Shown here piece after piece: positions 1-6,593 of a stretch of 7,845 nt of DNA. Source of the DNA: Thiotrichales bacterium (GTDB lineage Bacteria; Pseudomonadota; Gammaproteobacteria; Thiomicrospirales; Thiomicrospiraceae); contig JACXUQ010000050.1 in the NCBI GenBank assembly GCA_014763835.1, positions 1 through 7,845 of the forward strand, given 5' to 3'. A program made the translations under genes and the position numbers. The notes under the pieces were generated by a model that saw only the letters and a program-made list of their open reading frames with translations, ran no database searches and had not been told where the DNA came from. The first letter of the stretch is position 1; each line of letters starts with the position of its first letter.

Positions 1-92
1 TGCGCGAACTGGCCGATACCGTTTCCGAAATCAAAGACGAAAAGCACGCTTACAAAAGCGGCATCAAGGCGCAGAAAGGCATTGATTACTAA
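1..92 (+). CDS. cobO: Corrinoid adenosyltransferase, 3' end only
   Basis: Only the last 29 codons are in the window; the reading frame begins at base 3 and stops with TAA at 90-92. The ending (KHAYKSGIKAQKGIDY) matches the conserved C-terminus of the CobA/CobO/BtuR family of ATP:cob(I)alamin adenosyltransferases, which finish in a pattern like KHPF..GI.AQ.GI(D/E)(Y/F). These cytoplasmic enzymes transfer the 5'-deoxyadenosyl group of ATP to the Co(I) corrinoid. The P-loop and the rest of the protein lie upstream and cannot be checked. The stop overlaps the next start by one base (TAATG), which places it in the same operon as the B12 genes downstream and supports the assignment. Confidence 0.82.
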   Translation, partial: RELADTVSEIKDEKHAYKSGIKAQKGIDY

Positions 93-787
93 TGCTGCAA
101 ATTTCACCGTACGCCAATCTGCACCAGCCCGTTCACCGCTTCGCCGCTTCGTGGAGCGGCGGCAAAGATGCTTGCCTGGCGCTCTATCTACTCATGCAGG
201 CCGGTCATCAACCGCAATTTTTACTGACCATGATGCACGAAAACGGCCAAACCTCGCGCGCGCATAACCTGCCCAGCTGGTTGATTGAAGCCCAAGCCGC
301 CGCCATCGGCGTGCCTGCTTTTCAACAGGCCAGTGACAAACTCCGCTATAAAGACAACTACCTGAACGCCTTAACGCACCTGAAAGCGCAGGGGATTGAC
401 AGCATCGCGCTGGGCGACATTGACCTGCAAGCGCACCGCGACTGGCAGCAAGTCCAGACGCATACGGTTGATGTCACCCCGCTGTTTCCGCTGTGGCAAC
501 TGCCTCACCGCACCTTGGTCGATGAACTCATTGCCGTGGGGTTCAAAGCAGTGATTATGGCCGTTCACCCCGAAAAGGCCCCCGAAAGCCTGCTGGGTCA
601 AGTGCTCGACCACACCACGCTGGCCGAACTTGATGCGCACGGCATTGACGTCTGCGCCGAAGGCGGCGAATTTCATACCGTCATCATCGACGGGCCGATT
701 TTCAAGCAGCCGATTACGCTGCCGAAACCGATTTTGCGCCAAGGTGCGGAATTCGGTTACAGCTACTTGGATTACAGCCTTGTCTAA
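92..787 (+). CDS. PP-loop ATP pyrophosphatase, DUF71/COG2102 (B12-associated Dph6-like)
   Basis: This 231-residue cytoplasmic protein belongs to the adenine nucleotide alpha-hydrolase superfamily. SGGKD at residues 22-26 is the PP-loop that binds ATP. A second family motif, EGGEFHT at 190-196 followed by DGPIF, resembles the EGGE(F/Y)E(T/S) signature of Dph6 diphthine-ammonia ligases but has His where Dph6 has Glu. Bacteria lack diphthamide, and comparative genomics of DUF71 has proposed a B12-salvage role for some archaeal and bacterial members. Its position between cobO and cobD, overlapping both, agrees with that. Such enzymes usually adenylate a carboxylate or similar group before amide or thiol chemistry; the substrate here is unknown, but a corrinoid carboxylate or amide is a reasonable inference. 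ATG at 92 is preceded by AGAAAGG at 73-79, a rather distant ribosome site. Family assignment is firm, function is not. Confidence 0.88.
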   Translation: MLQISPYANLHQPVHRFAASWSGGKDACLALYLLMQAGHQPQFLLTMMHENGQTSRAHNLPSWLIEAQAAAIGVPAFQQASDKLRYKDNYLNALTHLKAQGIDSIALGDIDLQAHRDWQQVQTHTVDVTPLFPLWQLPHRTLVDELIAVGFKAVIMAVHPEKAPESLLGQVLDHTTLAELDAHGIDVCAEGGEFHTVIIDGPIFKQPITLPKPILRQGAEFGYSYLDYSLV

Positions 788-1883
788 GCCTTCACCCAGC
801 GTTCACGGCGGCCAGGTCTATGCCTATGCACGGCAATCCGGTTTGCCGGAAGAAGAGGCGCTGACGCAAGTGCTGGATTTTTCCGCCAGCATCAATGCCG
901 TTACTCCCGCTATCGACTGGCCGAGTCTGCTGCAAACGACCCAGCAGCGTTTAGCACACTATCCTGACCAGCAAGCGGTAAAACTCAAACAGGCATTGGC
1001 CGCGCGTTTTGCCATAGATACAGCCTGCATCGCGCTGACCCACGGTATTACTGCCGCCATCCATGATTTTTTCTGCTCGCAGCGCCCCGCCTGTGTTGTG
1101 CTGCTAACGCCGCTTTACAGCGAGTACGCCAAAGCCGCGCAGCGCTTTGCCGGTGAGGTGATTGAACTGCCGCTGCATCACAGCAATGTAAACGCGCTGC
1201 TTGACCATCCTGCCCTGCAAAATTTGCCCCCCAATAGCTGGGTCATACTGGTCAACCCGTCAACCCCGCAAGGCCATTTCAGCCGCCCGCAAGACTGGTT
1301 GCCGTTTTTAAGCCATTTAAAAACCCAACAGGCCGGGTTGCTGGTGGACGAAGCCTTTCTGCCGTTTATCGGTTTTGAAGCGCAATACAGCTTCAGGCCG
1401 TTTTTAAAAGACTTTAACAACCTGTTGATTTTGCAATCCTTAACCAAATACTACGCCTGCCCCGGCGCGCGTTTGGGGGCGGTATTCGCGCCGCTCCAGT
1501 TGCTGCAAACCTGCTTCGATAGCGCCTGGCCCGTGTCAGTATTTGACCAACAGTATCTGCTACAGGCGCTGGCCGACCCGACCCTCGACGCACGCACCCA
1601 AGATTGGCTGCACTCGGCAAAACGTGAATTGATTGACGCACTGCACACCTTAGCGGTGGTTGAAAAAATCGACCCAAGCCATGCCAATTATCTATTGGTG
1701 CGCTTTAATCGTCCGGTTGCCGAAATCCAGGCAACCCTGCTGCCGCAAGGCATGCTGATTCGCGACTGCCAAAGCTTCGGGCTGGATGCCTGCCACGCCC
1801 GCATTGCCGTCAAACTCCCCACAGAAAACGCCCGACTGGTTGATGCCCTTCGCCAACTCGAGAACCTCAATGCTGCTGAATGA
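780..1883 (+). CDS. cobD: Threonine-phosphate decarboxylase (aminotransferase fold)
   Basis: This PLP enzyme (EC 4.1.1.81) decarboxylates L-threonine-O-3-phosphate to (R)-1-amino-2-propanol phosphate, the linker that CbiB attaches to cobyric acid. In alpha-proteobacterial naming it is CobC. With a TTG start at 780 it has 367 residues, normal for the family. The N-terminus (HGGQVYAYAR, then DFSASIN near 33-39) matches the usual HGG...DFSANINP opening. The class I/II fold residues are visible: N159 in NPSTPQG, D190 in LLVDEAF, the probable PLP lysine K223 in SLTKYY, and PGARLG just after. The frame is open back to 630, but that part is the out-of-frame overlap with the previous gene. TTG 780 overlaps the preceding stop by 8 bases and has a weak TTGGA at 767-771. 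GTG at 744 is a less likely alternative start. Confidence 0.92.
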   Translation: MSKPSPSVHGGQVYAYARQSGLPEEEALTQVLDFSASINAVTPAIDWPSLLQTTQQRLAHYPDQQAVKLKQALAARFAIDTACIALTHGITAAIHDFFCSQRPACVVLLTPLYSEYAKAAQRFAGEVIELPLHHSNVNALLDHPALQNLPPNSWVILVNPSTPQGHFSRPQDWLPFLSHLKTQQAGLLVDEAFLPFIGFEAQYSFRPFLKDFNNLLILQSLTKYYACPGARLGAVFAPLQLLQTCFDSAWPVSVFDQQYLLQALADPTLDARTQDWLHSAKRELIDALHTLAVVEKIDPSHANYLLVRFNRPVAEIQATLLPQGMLIRDCQSFGLDACHARIAVKLPTENARLVDALRQLENLNAAE

Positions 1884-2811
1884 TGCGTTGTTTATTTTGA
1901 CTTTGGCCACACTGGCGGTGCTCATTGACCGCCTTTTCGGCGAATTTTTAAACCGCTGGCATCCGGTGGTATTGATGGGCAAACTGATTTCGGGATTTGA
2001 AGCGCGCTTTTACGCCGCTAGCATCTCACGCGGATTCTGGTTGGTCGTTTGGGTGCTGGGCGCCACGCTTGCCGTGACACAGGGGGGACTTTGGGGATTA
2101 AATCACCTCGCGGACGGTTTGAATTTGGCATTAAGCGCATTGATCGCTTCGACGCTGCTGGCGCACCGCATGCTGCACGATTCAGTCAAGGCGCTGATAA
2201 CCAGCGATAACCCCAACGCTGCCGTGGCGATGCTGGTGAGCCGCGACACCGCCGATTTAAGCCAAAGCGACTGCTACAAGGCAGGTATTGAAACCTATGC
2301 CGAAAACCTCTCCGACGGCTATATCGCGCCGCTGTTTTATCTGTTACTGTTCGGCCTGCCCGGCATGGTGCTTTACAAAGCGATCAACACGCTCGATTCG
2401 ATGGTCGGCTACCGTACTGAACGTTATGAGCGTTTCGGCAAAGTCGCGGCCCGGCTTGACGATGCCGCCAACTGGCTGCCGGCGCGCCTTAGCGCCATAT
2501 TGATTATGCTGTTACACGGCCAGTGGCAGTTCTGGCGTTTTTATCCGCAAGGCCGCCTGCACGCCAGCCCGAATGCGGGCCATCCGATTACCGCCATGGC
2601 CTTGGCGATTCACGTCAAACTCGGCGGCCCGACCCGTTATTTCGGACAATGGCATAATAAGCCTTATTTTGGTTCTGCCAATGCGCCTGAAACGATCTCA
2701 AGCGATAACGTTTTGCGTTCCTTACAAACCCGTAACCGCCTTGATTGGCTCATTATGCTCGGTCTTATTGCCGCACTGGCAGCCGTGCTACTCACCGGAG
2801 AGACCCTATGA
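1870..2811 (+). CDS. cbiB: Adenosylcobinamide-phosphate synthase, membrane protein
   Basis: This 313-residue inner-membrane enzyme (EC 6.3.1.10) condenses adenosylcobyric acid with aminopropanol phosphate from the preceding gene product, giving adenosylcobinamide phosphate. It is called CobD in alpha-proteobacterial naming. Family blocks appear in order: HPVVLMG at 31-37, SRDT at 124-127, ETYAENLSDG with APLF at 141-156, YKAINTLDSMVGY at 169-181, LDDAANWLPARL at 196-207, and SPNAGHP at 233-239 followed by GGPTRYFG. Hydrophobic stretches lie near residues 5-20, 55-75, 85-98, 153-168, 207-217 and 292-308. The chosen ATG at 1870 lies 14 bases inside the end of cobD and gives the expected N-terminus and length; the frame is open from 1786, but the extra 28 codons look like cobD shadow. 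No family residue appears to be missing. Confidence 0.95.
   Translation: MLLNDALFILTLATLAVLIDRLFGEFLNRWHPVVLMGKLISGFEARFYAASISRGFWLVVWVLGATLAVTQGGLWGLNHLADGLNLALSALIASTLLAHRMLHDSVKALITSDNPNAAVAMLVSRDTADLSQSDCYKAGIETYAENLSDGYIAPLFYLLLFGLPGMVLYKAINTLDSMVGYRTERYERFGKVAARLDDAANWLPARLSAILIMLLHGQWQFWRFYPQGRLHASPNAGHPITAMALAIHVKLGGPTRYFGQWHNKPYFGSANAPETISSDNVLRSLQTRNRLDWLIMLGLIAALAAVLLTGETL
2797..2802 (+). promoter_or_regulatory. Ribosome binding site of btuF
   Basis: GGAGAG lies six to seven bases before ATG 2808 and is the clearest Shine-Dalgarno site on the + strand. It decides the btuF start in favour of 2808 over the upstream in-frame ATG at 2745, and sits inside the last codons of cbiB. Confidence 0.75.
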
Positions 2812-3719
2812 AACGATTTTTAAGCGGCCTTGCGCTGCTGTTATCGGCGCTGTCCGCAACGGTTCAGGCCGCGCCGGCGCAACGTATTATCAGTCTGGCC
2901 CCGCATCTGACTGAAATGCTCTACTCTGCCGGTGCCGGCGACAAACTGGTGGGCGTGGTCAATTATTCGGATTACCCCGAAGCCGCCCTGCAACTGCCGC
3001 AGGTGGGCAGTTACAACGCCATTAATCTGGAAGCGATTATCGCCCTCAAGCCTGATCTGATCCTGACCTGGCGTTCCGGCAACCGCGTGCAGGACAGCGA
3101 ACGCCTGCAAGCGTTGGGCTTACCTGTTTATGAAAGTGAAGTCGAAAGTTTGGAAGACATTCCGGCGTTGATTGCCAAACTAGGCGAACTGGCGGGTACA
3201 GAAATAATCGCGCACGCAAAAGCGGCGGCATTACGCAAAGAGCTGCAAACCCTGCGCGAACGTTATCAGCAGAAAACGCCAGTGAGCGTGTTTTACCAAA
3301 TCTGGAACAAGCCGTTTATCACCATGAACGGCCGGCAGTTTATCAGCCAGGGATTGGCGCTTTGCGGCGCACGCAATATTTTTGCCGACCTGCCCGCACT
3401 CACCGGCCAGGTCAATCTGGAAGCCATTATCAGCCGCAACCCGCAGGTTATTCTGCTTGGCGGACAGCGCGCTTTTCAACAGGCCTGGTTAAGCGATTGG
3501 CAAGCCATGCCGCAGGTCACGGCCATCCACAACAAACAGATTCACCTGCTCAACAACAACCTCTACCAACGCCCCACCGAGCGTTTTATTCACGCCTTGA
3601 CACCGCTGTGCGAACTTTTGGACAACGCGCGTCAAGCCTATCGACTAAAGATTAAAATAGAACCCAATCAGGGCGATCATCACCAGCAATTCGGTAATTT
3701 CAATCGAGGCGCCCAATAG
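2808..3719 (+). CDS. btuF: Periplasmic corrinoid-binding protein of the BtuCDF importer
   Basis: This is a 303-residue cluster A substrate-binding protein of the BtuF/FecB type. Residues 1-21 form a Sec signal peptide: basic MKR, a hydrophobic core, and probable cleavage after VQA. There is no lipobox, so the mature protein should be soluble in the periplasm. RIISLAPHLTE (26-36), NYSDYP (52-57) and NLEAIIALKPDLIL (73-86) are typical of the first lobe, and a second NLEAII...NPQVILLGG block marks the other lobe. It would deliver cobalamin or cobinamide to a BtuCD permease, but neither gene is nearby. ATGA at 2808-2811 overlaps the cbiB stop. The protein runs about 30 residues past the usual family end (around CELL); residues 280-303 lie antisense to the end of cobS. 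Another corrinoid or metal-chelate specificity cannot be excluded, but the context favours B12. Confidence 0.9.
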   Translation: MKRFLSGLALLLSALSATVQAAPAQRIISLAPHLTEMLYSAGAGDKLVGVVNYSDYPEAALQLPQVGSYNAINLEAIIALKPDLILTWRSGNRVQDSERLQALGLPVYESEVESLEDIPALIAKLGELAGTEIIAHAKAAALRKELQTLRERYQQKTPVSVFYQIWNKPFITMNGRQFISQGLALCGARNIFADLPALTGQVNLEAIISRNPQVILLGGQRAFQQAWLSDWQAMPQVTAIHNKQIHLLNNNLYQRPTERFIHALTPLCELLDNARQAYRLKIKIEPNQGDHHQQFGNFNRGAQ

Positions 3720-4373
3720 GTCGCCATTCAACCCGCCCAGCAGTTTTTGCGACCACACCCGGCACGCCACCCAGCCTGCCAGCAACAGCAGTCCCCAGAT
3801 TTGGGCACTCCAGAATATCGCCCCCAGACCAGCCATCACCCACAGCCCCATCATGCGCTGGGGTTGATGTTGCACCATCTCACTGGCAATGCCCGCGCTC
3901 ACATAGGGGGTGGTCAGTAACAGCGCCAGTGCAGCAATCCGCCCCCAAAATGGCACCAGCAACAGCACCCAACTCAAGTCGGCGCTCAACAACTCCGTCA
4001 ACGCAATCCATTTCAATAACAATATCAACGCGATGGCAATCGCCCCGCCACTGCCGATACGGCTGTCATGCATAATGTTCAGCGCACGCGCTTTGTCGCC
4101 ATGCGAACCGAGCCAGGCATCGGCGCTATCCGCCAGCCCGTCCAGATGCAAGCCGCCGCTCACCCACACCCAAAAAGCCAGCACCAGTCCGGCCACCAGA
4201 TTAGCCGGCAACCACAGCGTCAGTTGCGCCAATGCCCATAACAGCAAGCCGATGATTAATCCCACCAGCGGATAATAAACCAGCGAGGCGCCCGATTCTT
4301 TCGCGGATACCTCGGCATAACTCGGGGCGGGCAAACGCGTTAGAAACTGCCAGGCGAGCCAAAAGGATTTCAT
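3645..4373 (-). CDS. cobS: Adenosylcobinamide-GDP ribazoletransferase (cobalamin synthase)
   Basis: This 242-residue polytopic inner-membrane enzyme (EC 2.7.8.26) joins adenosylcobinamide-GDP from CobU to alpha-ribazole or its phosphate from CobT, closing the lower nucleotide loop. Conserved blocks are FLTRLP at 10-15, YYPLVG at 33-38, GGLHLDGLADSADA at 73-86 (acidic residues thought to hold Mg2+ and nucleotide), and HDSRIGSGG at 102-110. Several hydrophobic segments follow to the C-terminus. The ATG at 4373-4371 shares one base with the cobC stop (TAATG), a coupled start. The frame is open to 4424 but the extra 17 residues are cobC shadow. Its last 75 bases overlap the end of convergent btuF, and its stop TAG (3647-3645) faces an in-phase CTA leucine codon of btuF. 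Confidence 0.95.
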   Translation of the reverse strand: MKSFWLAWQFLTRLPAPSYAEVSAKESGASLVYYPLVGLIIGLLLWALAQLTLWLPANLVAGLVLAFWVWVSGGLHLDGLADSADAWLGSHGDKARALNIMHDSRIGSGGAIAIALILLLKWIALTELLSADLSWVLLLVPFWGRIAALALLLTTPYVSAGIASEMVQHQPQRMMGLWVMAGLGAIFWSAQIWGLLLLAGWVACRVWSQKLLGGLNGDLLGASIEITELLVMIALIGFYFNL

Positions 4374-4996
4374 TACGGTTGTCCCCCAAAATGCACGGCT
4401 TGAACGATCTCCCGCAACTGGCAAAACGGGCCTTGCGGCGTGGCCGTCACCTCAAAACGGAGTCGGCAACCGTAACCGATATGCACCTGAAACAAAGAAG
4501 CCTCGTCCATGCCCAATACTGCCTGCAATACCAAACGCATCGGGCCGCCGTGGGTCACAATTAACAGGGTATCGACCTTATCCGCCAAAGCCTGCTGAAT
4601 CGTGTGTTGCCAAGCCGTCAGTATGCGCTGCTTAAAGGCCGCATAGGACTCCGCGCCGGGAATCTCGCTACCAAAAGGGTCTTGCAGATAGGCTTGCAAC
4701 GGTTCCGGAAACTGCGTTTGCACTGCCTCATAAGACAACCCGTCCCAAACACCGAAATCGCGTTCTTGCCAGGCCGGGTCGAAAAAAATGCGCTCAGAAA
4801 ACTCAACAGGCCGGGTCTGCGTGCGGACAAATTCGGCGCAACGCCCCAATGGGGAGGAAATCAGGCGGCACGGTACAGATGCCGGCCAAGCCGACTGCAT
4901 CTGTGCCCAGCCCGTTTGACTCAACGCGCTATCGGTCCGGCCGCGCAGCCAGGCATTATCGGCGCACTCGCCGTGGCGCAGCAGCTCAATCCGCAC
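4373..4996 (-). CDS. cobC: Alpha-ribazole phosphatase, histidine phosphatase family
   Basis: This cytoplasmic phosphatase (EC 3.1.3.73) dephosphorylates alpha-ribazole-5'-phosphate or adenosylcobalamin-5'-phosphate in the last step of nucleotide-loop assembly. With a GTG start at 4996 it has 207 residues, close to the roughly 200 of the enterobacterial protein. LLRHGE places the phosphate-accepting histidine at residue 8. SSPLGRC, ERDFGVWDG and VTHGGPMR, with the second catalytic histidine near 149, complete the branch 1 signature. GTG 4996 lies 11 bases inside the end of cobT, so translation is probably coupled. The frame continues up to an ATG at 5035, but that would add 13 arginine-rich residues atypical before MRIELLRHGE. 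A general phosphoglycerate-mutase-like phosphatase is the alternative; its place between cobT and cobS makes CobC much more likely. Confidence 0.9.
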   Translation of the reverse strand: MRIELLRHGECADNAWLRGRTDSALSQTGWAQMQSAWPASVPCRLISSPLGRCAEFVRTQTRPVEFSERIFFDPAWQERDFGVWDGLSYEAVQTQFPEPLQAYLQDPFGSEIPGAESYAAFKQRILTAWQHTIQQALADKVDTLLIVTHGGPMRLVLQAVLGMDEASLFQVHIGYGCRLRFEVTATPQGPFCQLREIVQAVHFGGQP

Positions 4997-6023
4997 CCGA
5001 CACCCCGGCCTGTTCAAACGTCGCCATCTGTGCATGCAGCGCGCAAGCCAGTTTGATTAACGGAATCGCCAGCGCCGCGCCACTGCCCTCGCCCAAACGC
5101 ATTTGCAGGTCAATCAAGGGGTCAACCGCTAAATCGGAAAATACCGCCTGCTGCGCCGGTTCCACCGACTGATGAGCGAAGACCATCCACGCTTTGGCTT
5201 TCGGTGCAACTTTACAGGCCACCAAGGCGGCGGCACAACTAATCACACCGTCGATTACCATCGGCAAGCCGTGACGGGCGCAGTGCAAATACGCTCCCGT
5301 CAGTGCCGCAATTTCAAGGCCGCCAATATGCTGCAATACACTCATTGCATCGGTCATAGCCGCCCGATGCAAATCCAGTGCGGTTTGAATCACCTTGGTT
5401 TTATGCTGTTTCTGTTCGTCATTGATGCCGGTACCATGGCCGACAATGGTTTCAAGCGGCGCATTGCATAGTCGGCTAATCATGGCCGCCGCTGCGGTGG
5501 TATTGCCGATGCCCATCTCACCACCGATAAACAGATCGGCACCGGCCGCTAACGCGCGTTCGACCGCCGCTTCACCGGCCGTTAAAGCGGCTTGCAACTG
5601 CGCTTCTGTCATCGCCGGTTGCAGTTTGAAATTGCTCGAACCGGCCGCCACGCGTGCCGAAATCAGACTCGGCAAAGGGGCAACGTCGTTAAAAACGCCG
5701 ACATCCACCACTTCAAATTGCGCGCCGTTTTCACGCGCCAACACGGTAATCGCCGCACCGCCGGCGGCAAAGTTCTTGACCATCTCCTGCGTCACTACCG
5801 CCGGAAAAGCCGACACCCCCTCCTCGGTCACGCCGTGGTCAGCGGCAAACACCGAAATCCAGGGCCGTTCAATCTTTGGACAAACCCTGCCCTGACACCC
5901 TGCCAACCAGATGGCCATCTCCTCCAAACGCCCGAGAGAACCGGCCGGCTTGGTCAGACTGGCTTGGCGCGCTACGGCAGCTTGCATGGAGGTTTGGCAA
6001 AGTGTTTTCAAAAGTGTTTTCAT
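4986..6023 (-). CDS. cobT: Nicotinate-nucleotide:dimethylbenzimidazole phosphoribosyltransferase
   Basis: This 345-residue cytoplasmic enzyme (EC 2.4.2.21) transfers phosphoribose from nicotinate mononucleotide to a lower-ligand base, classically 5,6-dimethylbenzimidazole, giving alpha-ribazole phosphate for CobS. Recognisable blocks are KPAGSLGRLE at 25-34, FAADHGV at 59-65, GEMGIGNTT at 168-176, VGHGTGIND, and LGEGSGAALA near 310-319, in which E312 corresponds to the proposed catalytic glutamate of the Salmonella enzyme. The length is normal for the family. ATG at 6023-6021 is preceded by AAGGA, the best ribosome site on the - strand. The first codons contain a perfect in-frame tandem duplication of 12 bases. 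The base actually used as lower ligand cannot be told from the sequence. Confidence 0.96.
   Translation of the reverse strand: MKTLLKTLCQTSMQAAVARQASLTKPAGSLGRLEEMAIWLAGCQGRVCPKIERPWISVFAADHGVTEEGVSAFPAVVTQEMVKNFAAGGAAITVLARENGAQFEVVDVGVFNDVAPLPSLISARVAAGSSNFKLQPAMTEAQLQAALTAGEAAVERALAAGADLFIGGEMGIGNTTAAAAMISRLCNAPLETIVGHGTGINDEQKQHKTKVIQTALDLHRAAMTDAMSVLQHIGGLEIAALTGAYLHCARHGLPMVIDGVISCAAALVACKVAPKAKAWMVFAHQSVEPAQQAVFSDLAVDPLIDLQMRLGEGSGAALAIPLIKLACALHAQMATFEQAGVSGAD
5999..6022. repeat. Perfect 12-base tandem duplication at the start of cobT
   Basis: AAAGTGTTTTCA occurs twice without a gap (5999-6010 and 6011-6022). Read as cobT it is TGAAAACACTTT twice, four codons per unit, giving the repetitive N-terminus MKTLLKTLC. 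Being in frame it does not disrupt the gene, and it lies ahead of the first conserved block (residue 25). Confidence 0.9.
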
Positions 6024-6028
6024 AGTTT

Positions 6029-6033
6029 TCCTT
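6029..6033 (-). promoter_or_regulatory. Ribosome binding site of cobT
   Basis: On the - strand AAGGA ends five bases before the cobT ATG. It lies in the 31-base cobU-cobT gap (6024-6054), the longest spacer in the window. I see no convincing -35/-10 pair or hairpin in that gap, so cobT is probably read from the same transcript as cobU but initiated independently. Confidence 0.7.
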
Positions 6034-6054
6034 TGTTTAACGGTGAATGTTGGG

Positions 6055-6591
6055 TTAGACAGGCTCTTTTAAGGTCATCGGCAAGCCGGCGGCCATAAAG
6101 GTCACCCGGTCGCTGAGTTGGGCGACTTGTTGATGCAGCCGTCCGAGTTCATCGACAAAGCGACGCGTGAATTCGCCAAGCGGCACCACGCCCAGACCAA
6201 TCTCATTACTGACCAGAATCAGCCTGCCTTGAAAGTTGGGCAGAATTTCCAATAACCCGGCCTGTTCAGTTTGCAGACAGTCGTTTTCGAGCAGATTCAA
6301 CGTCCATAAGGTCAGGCAATCGACCAGTACACAACTGTCGGGATGGTTGTATCGGCTTAAGGTATCGGCAAGCGTCAACGGCGTTTCCACCGTTTGCCAG
6401 TGTGAAGGACGATCCTGCTGATGTTTAAGGATTCGTTTAAGCATCTCCGCATCCGCCTCGCCATTCGGCAGGGTGCTGGCGGCGGTGGCCACGTAAATGA
6501 CCTGTGACCCGGCCTGTTCGGATTGTGCGGCGCGCTGTTCGGCAAAACGGCTTTTACCAGAACGGGCGCCACCGAGGATGAATTCGACCAT
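6055..6591 (-). CDS. cobU: Adenosylcobinamide kinase / adenosylcobinamide-phosphate guanylyltransferase
   Basis: This bifunctional cytoplasmic enzyme of 178 residues (EC 2.7.1.156 and 2.7.7.62) phosphorylates adenosylcobinamide and then forms adenosylcobinamide-GDP, the activated half used by CobS. The Walker A loop GGARSGKS is at residues 7-14. HQQDRPSHWQTVETP follows, in which H57 corresponds to the histidine that carries GMP in Salmonella CobU (H46). VDCLTLW at 90-96 is Walker B-like, and LVSNEIGLGVVP plus FVDELGRLHQQVA are standard C-terminal blocks. The segment between YVATA and the GMP-binding histidine seems some residues longer than usual (ASTLPNGEADAE). ATG at 6591-6589 is two bases after the stop of the small membrane gene, with only a weak, badly spaced ribosome site, suggesting translational coupling. 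Confidence 0.95.
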   Translation of the reverse strand: MVEFILGGARSGKSRFAEQRAAQSEQAGSQVIYVATAASTLPNGEADAEMLKRILKHQQDRPSHWQTVETPLTLADTLSRYNHPDSCVLVDCLTLWTLNLLENDCLQTEQAGLLEILPNFQGRLILVSNEIGLGVVPLGEFTRRFVDELGRLHQQVAQLSDRVTFMAAGLPMTLKEPV

Positions 6592-6593
6592 CC

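Noticed and set aside
630..779. N-terminal extension of CobD from ATG 630
   Set aside because: The extra 50 residues overlap the conserved C-terminus of the DUF71 gene and resemble nothing at the start of threonine-phosphate decarboxylases, which begin just before HGG.
317..3485. Identical 15-base stretches at 317-331 and 3471-3485 (GCTTTTCAACAGGCC)
   Set aside because: Both encode Ala-Phe-Gln-Gln-Ala in unrelated proteins with no similarity around them. It is best treated as part of the AACAGGCC word bias and not as a duplicated element.
4997..5035. Start of cobC at ATG 5035
   Set aside because: It adds 13 arginine-rich residues before the usual N-terminal strand leading to RHGE, and deepens the overlap with cobT. 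GTG 4996 gives the normal family length.
6024..6054. Cobalamin riboswitch or other regulatory RNA in the gaps of the B12 genes
   Set aside because: All gaps are 31 bases or shorter, far too small for a cobalamin riboswitch of roughly 200 bases. One could exist upstream of cobO outside the window.
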